Assembly (NCBI GenBank): GCA_021399435.1
Contig: JAJTUP010000018.1
Coordinates: forward strand, 744,001-808,000
DNA from: Diaporthe sp. PMI_573
Taxonomy: Eukaryota > Ascomycota > Sordariomycetes > Diaporthales > Diaporthaceae
Length of the DNA stretch: 64,000 nt
Reading direction: 5' to 3'
Shown: positions 11,360-22,158 of the stretch, in pieces
Position numbering within the stretch: position 1 is the first letter of the stretch
Layout of the letters: every line of letters starts with the position of its first letter
Position numbers and translations under genes: made by a program
Notes under the pieces: generated by a model
Told to the model about the DNA's origin: nothing
Seen by the model: only the letters and a program-made list of their open reading frames with translations
Database searches by the model: none

Positions 11360-11925
11360 CTTGAGGTGCTGTTGCCGAGGTGGTAACGTGCCAAATCAAT
11401 TTTCTTTCAGCCGGCAGTGAGTGTTTCGTATGTGGTGAGAAAAGGGGACGTCTTCACATTCAGGATGGCAGTGAAAACAGATGATACGGGTCTCATTCAT
11501 GAAGTAGTTCGAACACTGCAGCTTTGAGTCACAGTGACGTGTTGAGTCAAGGCGATGTGCGCACCGGCGAACGTGAGCCGATGCGGCAGTTCCGGCGATC
11601 ATATCCGATCCGGATTGCAGGGATGCAAAGACCGGCGATAGATGTGCAGCTCTTCCGGAGGTGATTCCTCGATTCTCGGCCGCTTGGCCAGGATGTCAAT
11701 CACCGGCCCGGTCTCGCTCGGCCGTGTGTGAACGGAGGATAGCGACATGTAATTATATGTTCGGGTTGCTTCCCATGAAGAGGGTTTGTAGGGGTCACAC
11801 GCAATGACTTCATACTGTTGTACAAGTGATCAATTCTATCATGCAACATAAATGGTAGGCGTGATGTTCATAATGGGTCCTCCACATCATGGTCGTGGTC
11901 ATGTTGTGGGACACTCCTCTGCTAC
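11360..11925. other. intergenic, no gene seen
   Basis: About 0.57 kb between the hydrolase start and the regulator stop. Nothing was recognised apart from the expected promoter and 3' UTR. Confidence 0.4.
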
Positions 11926-14780
11926 TCAAATAAGTCCCGACCACCCATCCAACGCCCCAAGCTCAGGAAACCCACCAAAGAGGCTCAAATCATCCAGCTG
12001 CTGATCCATCCGGATCCCGGCATTGTCCATCAGCGCCATCCACCTCGCCGAATCGGGACTGTGCTCAAGATCGGGCGGCGGCCCTAGGACTCCCGGAACA
12101 GATGGCATCCCAGGGTACGGCGAAGGGACGGTAGCCGTCTCCACCGCCCTGCTGTCCAACCTCCTCAGCCCCCTTATAGAATCATCGCCTTGCATCTGCC
12201 GAGGATGATGATGCTGCTCCTGCTGCTGATTCTGCTGCTGAGGTTCGCCACCGCCAACGGCACCAACGGGCCACATAGCAGCCCACTCCCGAAACCTCTC
12301 ATACCCAGTCTTGCCCAGATCCATCTCCCCACGAACATTAATCTCCACAAACGTCTCCCCCTTCCCATCACCCGCCCCTCCTGGCCCAGCCACGCCCCGC
12401 GCATCCTGCATGGCATGTAACCGCCGCACGGCCGTCTCAAGCGCCTCGATGATGCTCGCCTCGCTCTGTGTCGAGACGTTGTTCCCCGCCGCCATCCGCC
12501 GGATCAGCCGCATGCCCATCTCGACGGCGGCCTTGAGCCGCGGCTGTGGGGTCCCGGGCCCCAGGGCCACGGACTGCGCCAGCATCACCAGCAGCGCGGC
12601 GCGGCACGAGCTGAATTCCGTGTAGCTTGAGCGTGCGAGGCCTGTCGTCTCGTGGATCGTGCGGAGGAGGGCGATTGTGTTTATCGCGGCCTCGACGGCT
12701 CGCTCGACTAGGGCAGCGCGGTTACGAGGTCGTTCTGGGACGGTGGCAGCCGTGGTGGTGTGGGGAGGTGTTGGGGAGGCTGAGGAGTGGTGGTTGTCGT
12801 TGGGGCGGCGGGTTTGTTCTGGGGAGGAGGCGGACTCCGGGGTGACACCGGCGGTCTGGAAGAAGATAAAAGGCCGGCCTACGAAGATGTCGTTGAGGTA
12901 GAGGCAGAGTTTGAGGTGGGCATTTGAGCGGAAATTTGGTGAGGATGGGGTTGGGTTCTGGACGTCTGGGCTGAGTGTGGACCACCAGGCATGGAGGGCC
13001 TGACATATTACCACGATGCGTTCAAAGTAGGTTGGTTGAAGGTTCCTGGGGCACCGCCGAAGTAGTGTGCTATGGTCATGGTCAGCCCTCTGAAATCCAC
13101 AGGAATGTGATAGTCCTCAAGACACATAAGAAGACTCACATGGCGTTGGCTACCTCGCCCAGCCGAGTTGTCATGTCTATCAAAGCCGACATGTTGGCAT
13201 ATCTGGAGACTTCGTCATGCGTTCGGAATTCATGCAGGTCTTTGGGCAGTTCTGCGTCCACCTCGGTCGCGGAGATCGAGGCCGGCCGGCCGTGTAGCAC
13301 ACTGACACGCCTCTCAACGGTGTATGCCGTCCACCATAACCTGTTTCGAGTCTCGATTGTCCATGTGTCTAGGTCATTCCCGGCATACCTCCTGTGCATC
13401 CCATTCTGGATAGCCATCTTGATACCGAGCCCGAAATAGGTGTACGCCAATCCATGTGTGTCCAGTGGCAGGGCGTAGTGTGCCAAGAGCAGGCACGCCT
13501 GCACGCTCTCCATCGATGCCATGGTGATGATATCCGGTATGAGTTTCGAAGCCATCTGATAAAAGGTGACGCCGACGTCCGAGTCCGTATCAGGAGGTCC
13601 ACTAGGCGTCTTCTGCCCGTCCCTCTCCGCGACGTCAGCATCCGACAGGTTGTCCTCGGGAGGGCCGGCAGCCATATGCGCGAACTGGGTGCCGATCGCC
13701 AGCACCATGAGCACAGAGCACACCCAAGCCGAGTCCTCGCTGTTGACATGCCCGGGCGCCTCGTACAGGAACTCGAGCTTCTTGCGAAGCCATGACTCCT
13801 CCACGTAGAAGCAGTTGACCTGCGCGTGCCGGAAGTACATCTGAACGAGGAAGTTGGCCACAGCCCGGGGAGGAAGACAGCTGATGACGCTCTGCACCAG
13901 GGACTTGTGTGACTGGAGCTGGGTTGCGCGCCAGTACTCAAGGATCTTCATGCCCTTCCTTGGCGCTGGTCCAGCGCCGCGGCTGGAGGAGTGGGGCAGG
14001 TTCCTTGCATCACGGGCGTCCAGCCTGGCTGATGAGATGGGGATGTCTGAGTCCAAACATTGGCTCAGCCGTCGGCGAAGCTTTTGGGAGAAGTTCCAAT
14101 GTGAGAACTCGCCGGAGTAGTCTGAAGTCATCTTAGTCACCACAATTCAGACGCGCATGAACGGGTGAACACCTACGTGCTATGCTCTGGGACAGCGTCT
14201 TCACCGTGAAATTTTCGTCCTCAAGAGCCAGGTCATCGAGATACTCAGGCTCAGGCCTCTCTTCTCCAACGTCGCTCGGCGGCGCAGCTCTCTGCCTGAC
14301 CTTGTCCGACATACGCCGGAGGTTGCTCAAGTCCATCGGCACTTTGCCGAGTAGGTGCTGAACAAGACTCTCGAGGCACTTGACTCTCTCCTCTGACCGA
14401 CCATCTTCACCGCCAACACTGCTGCTCTCGCCAATGGATCTTACCGAGGCGGAAGGTGCATGCGGAGTGCGTTGCTTGGTCGAGACTGAGCTCGTCGGGG
14501 CCGTGAACCCGGCGGTCACAGGCATGAACTCGCAGCTCCGTCCCGAGCGCGAGCATCGTTGGCATGGGTGTCTTCCGTCGCACTTCTCCTTCAGCCGTCG
14601 ACACCGCTGACATGCTCTTGCCGCGCGGACCCGGACGCTGTCGGCGACCCGGCGGCGTTTCGGATGCGGGGGACTGAGGGAGTGGTGCTGGTGATCTTGC
14701 TGGACCACCACCACCTCCCCGTCGTCTTCCTCCAAGTCCCGGGCCGGTCTCTTGGAGTCTTGTTCCGTGTTTGACGACAT
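11926..14780 (-). CDS. Zn2Cys6 fungal transcription factor, 915 aa
   Basis: Three exons (14780-14177, 14121-13140, 13087-11926) join in frame across introns of 55 and 52 bp. The start is the first ATG of the frame. A binuclear zinc cluster lies at residues 57-83 with spacing C-x2-C-x6-C-x5-C-x2-C-x6-C, preceded by the basic stretch PKRRR. The SGEFSHWNFS segment and a fungal-specific transcription factor domain follow (RLWWTAYTVERRVSVLHGRP about the middle). The C-terminal third has a Gln/His-rich stretch and ends in an acidic, Phe/Leu/Trp-rich tail that could be an activation region. It would act in the nucleus; binding to CGG-type half sites is known for the family. Location on the same strand next to the oxidoreductase and hydrolase suggests, but does not prove, a local regulator. 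Confidence 0.93.
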
Positions 14781-17554
14781 TGTCCCGCGTGCTGGCTGAG
14801 ATGATGAATGCCGTTGAGGGCCCGTTGATGTGGGGGGAGAGGAGGCCCGGATGAGGTCGTAGCCGTCAAGGTGCACACCGAGCGCCGAGCTTATCAGAAT
14901 TGATGGGTCCGAGATTAAGAAGTGTCGGTGCTAGTGGGTCGCTATTGACGGGCTTTCTGGGGTAGCCCCTCGTGGTGAGTGGATCTCAGTGAGGGGCTCA
15001 TGCGTCCATGCGTACGGCAAGGACCCTAAAACCAAGATGACCGGGAATTTCGTGGAATCTAATTTGTTCCTGAACAAGCTTATCCAATTCATGAGAGGAC
15101 CGGACGATCTCTTATCTAGAAACGTTGCCACCGAGTTGTCAACTTCCATGTACTTTCCGGGACCTTGTGAGAGCAACTTGGTCCTGTTCGGATCCTGCTA
15201 GAACAGATGGAACACAGGATCACCTGAGCCCAGGTTGAGTCGGACGACAGTGAGGCCAATTGAGCATATTCATCGACTCAAGTGCTGCGATGAGACACCG
15301 GTGGTGAAGTGAAAGGCACTATCGGACGACTTGTAAATGCCAGATTGAGATGCTTGAGATGCCCACGTCAACGAGATGATGCCAAAAACACTAACGACGA
15401 CCCAAGCCGATATCGGAACGTAGCCTTTGCTTGATGTTAGTCCCTGCTAACTCAAGTCCCATACCAACGAACGACGTCCTGAAAATGAATACAGACTGGG
15501 CAATCGATTCCCAGATGCCGTTTCATTCATTGTTCCAATTGACCGGCTGAATGACTTCTAATGTTCGTGCACCGTCGTTGCAATAAACCAACGAAGAAGA
15601 AGTGATCCGATGATATTTCCATAAGCGGTAGATCTACTGCCTACAAGACGCGACGTCTACGGCCCTTGTGGATCTAAATGCTACGAGCAGGCCTAAAGCC
15701 CCCCCCCAAAAAAAAAAAAAAAAAAAAAGGTTCGCTCCTGAAAACTTTCTTGTCGGCCTTCCTGTGCACAAGCTCGCTCAGGGATGAGGGACCGCTGTAG
15801 CTTGCTGGAAACGTGTCAGGCCCAGTATGCCGGAAAGATTTGAAATTGCATTTTCGGTTTGACGGTGGATTTGAATGATTCAAAGAGGTATTCCAGGGGT
15901 TTATCTTTTCTAGTTGCACACTTGATGTTTGACATTTCCATCTCGATAGAGATCAGGTGGGCTCACCGAGAGACAACCATCGGCACTGACACTGGCGTCG
16001 TCGTAATGCAAAATGCATTGACATCACCGCTAAGGGACACTGTATATGTGCACTCTATTGACGCACAAGGTCAAGAGACGGTAACGAGAATCATGCATGA
16101 ACAGAGCACTGTCGAAAAGTTGGCGGATCCCACTATATGGACTGCAAGATTTCTTTTGAGGCCACGCCTGCTCCTTTCAACATTATCTAAGGACTACAAA
16201 AGCTTCGTCATTGAGTTGGCGCCGTCATGGGGCTGCTCTGCATCCCGCGGCGCACAATTGCCCCAGGTACCTAACAGAATCGCCAAAGACCTTCCACGGG
16301 AGGTAGCTACCACACAGCATCTCCCAACAGCCAACGGTCAAGAGCAACAACGGGAATTATGATCCACATCAAAAGTCCTAACAGCACTGGCTGACCAGGT
16401 CATGAGACTTCATGACATGGGCAGTTGGAGTGCGGAGCCGTCGCTCCAGGACTGCGGTTACATTGAAGCAGAACGCCAGTTGAGTACTTCTCTCACCGCA
16501 CCAATTCATGCGAGGCATAAGTGGGAGTTGCCTGGAGCAAATTGTACATAGTAGTGCCTTGTACCTGCACCCGCAGGGGCGGAGCTGGACTCGATGGCAG
16601 ACATTGGCAGTTACCTCGAGTCAATTTCCGTGTTTTGAGCTACGTCATGAGTTGCCTAGACATAGGTCCCTACTACCCACCGCTCTGGAAGGTGACAGGG
16701 AAGAAGGGTACCAAGGCCCATCGCACCCAGGCACGACGTCTGGAGAGTTGCGGGTCTTGAATGAAGTTCTTGTTGAATTATTAGGCGCATGCATTCCTTG
16801 GGTGTCATTCGAATTGCATCCGGCATTCGGAACGGTCATGGTATCCGCCGACACCGTATGTAATTTTTAACCGAAATCGACTTTCGAGCTCGTCCCGTGG
16901 CAGATGGTTCCTCCTGGCTCATGGGGGGTCGTCAGGCAGGAATAATCTCAGCAATTGTTTGAATGTTCCGAGTTGGCCCAGCCTGGCAGCATTGATCCCT
17001 CGCTTTCGCCAACAGGGAAGGGGCTTCGTTGTAGTCGCCATGCCGTGTCTGTGCAGCCGGAGAATGTTGTCCGGGACGATGACCAATATTACCCGTAAAC
17101 AAGTTGTCGGGGAAGGGGCAGGCTTTGGGATCAGGTAGCCTCAAGGCCTGGTCTCAAGATTTGGAAGTTGTGCGCGAATACCGAACTGAAACGAGCACCG
17201 TAGGCTCCATATCTAGATGGCTTTTTCGCGTGGACGATCTGTTTATTTGGGTTCATGCCAAGAATTCATTTATCCTGACACTTGACAAATACACAGCAAC
17301 AACAGATTTCTTGTTCAGCTCTCAACAAGAACATAGCTTCGGCGCGGGAGGCGGGTTGATGCCGGTACGCGCCTGCGCCTGGTAGGGAGTGTTCCTGCCC
17401 AAAGCATTGAGGGCAACGCCCTCAAGCACCAGACCGAGGAAACGTTCGCACACAGAGGCAGGAGCAAAGTAAACAACCAGTCCGGGTTTGACACCCATTT
17501 AAACCCATCCTCTCCCCAGTTTTCACGTTTCACTTTCTCCCTTTTCTCTTCATC
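14781..17554. other. long intergenic region (2.8 kb), no supported gene
   Basis: Short ORFs at 15859-16362 and 16508-16870 have no signal peptide, domain or splice extension that I can recognise. A C9-A21 tract lies at 15699-15728. The last 150 bp are CT-rich and lead into the next gene. Confidence 0.45.
15699..15728 (+). repeat. poly(C)-poly(A) tract
   Basis: Nine C followed by 21 A, with no coding sequence on either side. It could be a slippage-grown tract or the tail of a very old retro-insertion; no target-site duplication was found by eye. Confidence 0.7.
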
Positions 17555-18147
17555 ATGCACTCTCACTGGTCTCCCGCAAAAGACCCTCTCGTAACAATCA
17601 CTGCCATCTCGCACCACACACCAGCCAACATGTCAAGCAACGCCATCTGGCTCGAGACTTTCGCCTACGCGCCACGATATGTCCTGACCGACACTGACGA
17701 TCCCGATTCTCCTTCCGACGCCCTTCACCAGGGTAGCTCCTCGCCTCCCGATGCCCATCCTCCTGAAAACGCCAATCACGCCCAGTCCAGTCAACAAGTC
17801 GTCCGGGTGCCATCGCCACGCCTCCACAGGGAGGCCCGGGAGTCGGCCGGGAGTCAACGTAAGTCAATCTCTTCTCCTCCTCGAGGTCTTCGCGCATGGT
17901 CTTCTCCCCGCATCTGTTTTTTCCCTCGCGAATCCCCTTTTTTCACGCTTCACCTGCCCGACATCGAACTTCTTTCGCGTCGTCGACCCACACCCCACCC
18001 CCCCCTTCATTCTGGCCATGCACATGCCCTAACATATTCCTAGCCGTGCCGATTCCTGGCCACCGACCCCGCCGGTGGAGGCAGGACTCGGACGACTACT
18101 GGGCGTCAGTTGGATGGGCTGAGGCGCAATGCACCGCTGGCCGCTAG
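17555..18147 (+). CDS. unknown small protein, 135 aa; membrane helix lies behind its stop
   Basis: Exons 17555-17858 and 18044-18147 join across a 185-bp intron with a textbook gtaagt donor and a ccctaac branch site 12 bp before the cctag acceptor. A second possible start is the ATG at 17630. The product is polar, Pro/Ser/His-rich and ends with a WRQDSDDYWASVGWAEAQC-type segment, without signal peptide or known domain. Directly after its TAG the same frame stays open for 53 more codons (18148-18306), giving a Cys/basic stretch and a 20-residue Val/Leu/Gly helix. The gene may therefore be broken by a nonsense mutation, or use readthrough. Function unknown. Confidence 0.5.
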
Positions 18148-18309
18148 TGCCAGTGCCAGCGGTGTAAGGCGGAGCGCAGTCGGAACACGTTTCGGGATGA
18201 GTGTCGTCTTGTCAGGAATATCGTGGGTCTCGTGCTCGTTGGCGTTGTGGTTGGTGCTGTGGTGCTGGTAGTGCTACGTTACGAGGGGGTCATAAATGGT
18301 CACCAGTGA
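18148..18309 (+). other. in-frame extension after TAG coding a transmembrane helix
   Basis: The frame continues past the TAG at 18145-18147 to a TGA at 18307-18309. It reads a CQCQRCKAERSRN start, then NIVGLVLVGVVVGAVVLVVL, a near-ideal single membrane helix, and ends RYEGVINGHQ. See the matching finding. Confidence 0.45.
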
Positions 18310-18431
18310 GAGTGCTAAAATCAATAAACAAATATTCTTCACCAACCTCTTGGCCCACCGCTTCAGCTGCTTCCTCGTGCCAAGCTTTGTCAGTCCTTGC
18401 ATACTACGCAACCTCCTCCTAGACATCGTGC

Positions 18432-18600
18432 AATGGGACAACCTTCCATAAGACGACCATTCATAGGACAACCATCCATAGGACAACTATTCATAGGATA
18501 ACCACCTGGGCATACATAGGATAACCAGGATAACCGTCCATAGAATAACCACCTACCTAGGTATAAGACAACCATCTATAGGACAGTCATCTACAGGATG
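18432..18600. repeat. degenerate tandem repeat, unit about 15-17 bp
   Basis: About eight to ten imperfect copies of a unit like CATAGGACAACCATC follow one another, with variants CATAGGATAACC, CATAGAATAACC and TATAGGACAGTC. Copies decay toward the right edge. No reading frame is kept through the array, so it is a non-coding minisatellite. Confidence 0.8.
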
Positions 18601-18609
18601 ACCTCCTGT

Positions 18610-19086
18610 GATGTGGGCTACTGCAGGAGAAATTACTTTGAGACGACCTCCTAGCTCCTGTAGGAAACCTTCTGTGGGCTAGCATCGGATAGATGACGGG
18701 GTGCCAGGTATCGGGGCCAAGGAATTCACCAGGACGTTTTCGAGTCTTTGAGCATGTGGCCATATGACAGTGAGAACTTTGTTATGCGCTTTGACGTAGC
18801 TGCGAGGCCTCGACTCCTGAAATCATTGACGTCGATGAAAGACGATCCGCTTGCTAAGTGAGAGAGTGAAGATGTTTTTACCAACACTGCAAACACGGTG
18901 TTGAAGCCTCACACAAGCAAGCCGATATCGGAGTCCACTCATTGGTCATTTCCTGACGTCACAATGGAACGTCTTTGCAACTTCATCTCGTAAGCTTGGT
19001 CGTCACCACGCGGGTTAGAAAACTGGCAAGCTTTACACGAAGAGCTGGGCCAGCCACAACCTTATGTTCAACGTCACACATAGACC
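18610..19086. other. intergenic, no gene seen
   Basis: This stretch after the minisatellite holds no ORF of note and should contain the promoter of the aldo/keto reductase gene. Confidence 0.4.
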
Positions 19087-20265
19087 ATGCCGTCTCAAAC
19101 ATATACACTGGCCACCCGGGTCAAGGTACGCCAATCGCAGCCAAGGACCAACAAGACCTTCATTCCGAGCAAACCCAAGATGCTGACCCCCAAGGACAGC
19201 TGGCCACAGGCCAGACAATCCCCCAGATCCAACTGGGGTTGTACATGATGTCCGGCAAGGAGGCCTACCAGTCAACCAAGTGGGCCTTATCAGCAGGCTA
19301 CCGAGGCTTCGACTCCGCCCAGATGTACCACAACGAGCGGGAGGCAGGCAAGGGCATCCTGGACTGGCTCAACAGCCCGGAGAACACCGACGGCCTGAAG
19401 CGCGAGGACATCCACTACACATCCAAGCTGGCAAGCTGCAGCACCAACTACAACCAGGTGCGCCGGAGCATCAAGCAGTCCGTGGACGTCTCCGGCCTGG
19501 GCTACGTGGACCTGTTCCTGCTGCACAGCCCCTACGGCGGCAAGGAGGCCCGGCTGACGAGCTGGAAGGCCTTGGAAGATGCCGTCGAGGCGGGGGAGGT
19601 CAAGATGGCGGGTGTGAGCAACTTTGGTGTTAGACATGTGAGTGTGTACCTGTGAGACTGGCTGACGGGAAGAAGAGGATGCAAACAATGTTGCCTTGTA
19701 CGTGTGTGACTGATGTAATGACCCGGGTATGCAGATTGAAGAGCTCATGGCGTCGAAGCCGAAAGTGCACCCTGTCATCAACCAGATTGAGGTGCACCCG
19801 TTCAACACGCAAGTTGCCATCCGCGAGACCTGTGCCAAGCACGACATCAATGTGGAAGCATACGCGCCACTTGCCCGTGCGATGAGGATGAAACATCCCA
19901 AGATTGTCAGCCTTGCCAAGGCATACAACTGCACGCCGGCGCAGCTCTTTGTTAGGTGAGCGCACTGACTGCGGTCTCGTGGCTTTTATTCTTGGAATTT
20001 GGTGATGCTGATTGCGCCCCCTGCCAGGTGGTCTCTGCAAAACAACATGATCACCCTGCCTAAGAGCGTCAAAAAGGAGAGACTTGTTGAGAACGTCGAC
20101 GTGAACGGCTTCGAAATCTCGAATGATGATCTGGAAGTAATGGAAAACCTGGACGAGGGGCTTGTCACGGATTGGTGAGTGACTCATTTCGGGCCAGGTG
20201 ATGCCTCCTCAATCTCCGCGTGCTTTGTCTGACCAAGCTGTAGGGACCCGACCGATGCCCCGTGA
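19087..20265 (+). CDS. aldo/keto reductase, 283 aa
   Basis: Five exons (19087-19125, 19215-19637, 19735-19955, 20028-20174, 20244-20265) join in frame. The long second-exon frame has no ATG before LGLYMM, so the short first exon with [13 protein letters not shown], spliced to [10 protein letters not shown], is needed to give a family-like N-terminus. The catalytic tetrad is visible: Asp in GFDSAQMY, Tyr in the same segment, Lys in HYTSKL and His in LLHSPYGG. The NADPH-site strand VSNFGV, EVHPF, and the cofactor-binding [13 protein letters not shown] are also present. The enzyme would be a cytosolic NADPH-dependent carbonyl reductase; the substrate is unknown. The protein ends DWDPTDAP, a usual ending for the family. 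The first intron (89 bp) is the least certain. Confidence 0.9.
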
Positions 20266-21123
20266 TCTGCCACCGGCTGTTTAGGAACAATGCGTTCCCT
20301 GTTGTTTATGGTGTTGAACTAAGCTACGTAATATTGAGAACGATATGGACCCAGGGTTCAACAAAGACGTATTGTTGAGTGAACGTGCAAATGCCGGGCT
20401 CCAATTGGATGAGACAGACGGCATCGGTCTTCACTGGTGACATTGGCATGTAAGACGATTAGTTTCCCCAAAATCGCGCAACCACAATTGACCATATCTC
20501 TCGAACACGCCGTGCTCGTGCTGTAGATAACCGGGCGGCAGCTGATCCAACGGGATGCCTTGCTGGTAGAAGACCTCAACCCCTTCCTAGGTAGTCAAGG
20601 AAGCACTGAATACAGCCATGCCACGTCGTCCACGTCGCACCTCATAAATGTCACAGTTGAATTCTTTTGAGGTCAAAGTTTGCGCCGCATGAAGACTATG
20701 AGGTAGCCATCTGGCGAGGCTTATGCCCGCAATCTATCATGCTAGAGATCAAAAGATTTGATGAACCCCCCAATCCGACCAACGTGAACGAAAGCTGCGA
20801 CCATCAGTGTTGCTGTCCATTCTGCAACGATGGGAAGCTCGCAGTAGCTCTATGTGGTTTTTACTTCCATCAATGCCATCGAACAGATTCCGGTTGGCCT
20901 TTGGTCTCCACTGATAGCATTCAGAGTCACGAGTACTGATCAAAACCCTTGTCGCAATCTCTCATGTTCGATTATGGCCAACGAGGTTAACGAAATATTC
21001 CAAAGCCCGTACACTTCATGCGGGATTAGAACAGATGGTTAGTCTTACCTGATATCGCCTTATACTAGAAACCATCAAGTGATAATTGAAAGGCACTCCT
21101 CTTCTCTGTCCATTCCCCGCCAG
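20266..21123. other. mostly intergenic; may hold 5' exon(s) of the next gene
   Basis: Cys-containing frames at 20667-20939 and 20854-21042 could be 5' exons of the gene that follows, but I found no donor in the right phase. A gttagt donor-like site lies at 21039 but does not join in frame to the exon at 21124. Confidence 0.3.
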
Positions 21124-22158
21124 GGAGACATGTACGTCCTCCGGCCTGCACTTGGGCTGTGTTCCGTCTGGATTGAAAGATTTTGTTACCATGACCCTGA
21201 ATACTGCATGCGAGGATGGGTTTAGCACTGGCCAAACGGACTCTTCGTCCGCCTTGATTACGACAATGCCGCACTACACGATGCCGTCCTCAATCAACGA
21301 CTTGTCGGCCTCTATCGCGCCTCATTCAGTCTGTGGCTATGATATACTATGCTGGTAGGCAAAGAAAACCCCAACATATCAATACAAGGCATTGGTTGAC
21401 ATAGTCAATCCAGCAGCGGTATGGACACGCCTGCATGCATCACATGGCTCCTGAGCGAAGGTCCTGCAATCTATCCAACTGGCAACGACGCAACCCAAAC
21501 TTACACCCCGATTCGCACTTACTCCTTTCTCTCATGCGGGCCTACATACTTGAGAGGACCTCAAAGAATGCTGGCCCCAGTTCCGGAGCAGAGATATGCT
21601 TATGTATATTCTCCGCCGGGGCCAAGTGTTCCGATCATTATCGGCGGATTTGTTGGAGGAATATCAACAATTCTTCTCTTGGTCTTGGGAATTCTTTACT
21701 TATGGCGTCGGAGAAAGGCCCCGAACAACAACTCGGACATTCAAACCACCTGCTCGCATGATCAAAAAGGACGCAGAACGCCAGTCGAGCTGTGCCCGGA
21801 CGCGCAGGTATCGGAGCTCTGCTCGAGTGGGAGGACGCCTGAGCTGCAACAACCTGAAGATCTTGCCCCCGCCAGTTCGATGTTATACAAATCGCCAACG
21901 GCAACCGCGCCGGACGTTGGGTGCGTTGGACAACTTGCTCACAGCTCTGAGCTGTCGCGGCAGTCTGCCATGTTTCCGGTCAGCGAGTTACCAGGCTCAG
22001 ATGAGACGGAAGGGGGGAAAGGTCTGGCCTCTAAGCTAGGAAGCCAGGGTGAGGGTGTCGATGATGGCTGTGCAGGTACAGGGACAGCTCGATTGAATGA
22101 TTCCGTATTGAACCAGTTTTCGGATTTCAACGTACTTCGTTCAAACAGTCCAGTATGA
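21124..22158 (+). CDS. unknown single-pass membrane protein (5' end not resolved)
   Basis: An exon from about 21124 to 21354 joins across a 50-bp intron (gtaggc...acatag) to 21405-22158; the junction creates a CysCys pair. The ectodomain has about nine cysteines (for example ETCTSSGLHLGCVPSG, SVCGYDILCC, PACITW, LSCGP). One transmembrane helix follows (PSVPIIIGGFVGGISTILLLVLGILYL) with a WRRRK stop-transfer signal, then a polar Ser-rich cytosolic tail of about 140 residues. A TAA lies in frame upstream of the first exon shown, so an earlier exon with a signal peptide must exist or the gene is damaged. The layout resembles fungal Cys-rich surface proteins with a cytosolic tail; function unknown. 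Confidence 0.5.

Noticed and set aside
15699..15728. Poly(A) tract as a sign of a retroposon
   Set aside because: No coding relic or target-site duplication is visible, so it is listed only as a simple repeat.
15859..16870. Two plus-strand ORFs of 120-167 codons
   Set aside because: They show no recognisable domain or intron signals and sit in a long non-coding region.
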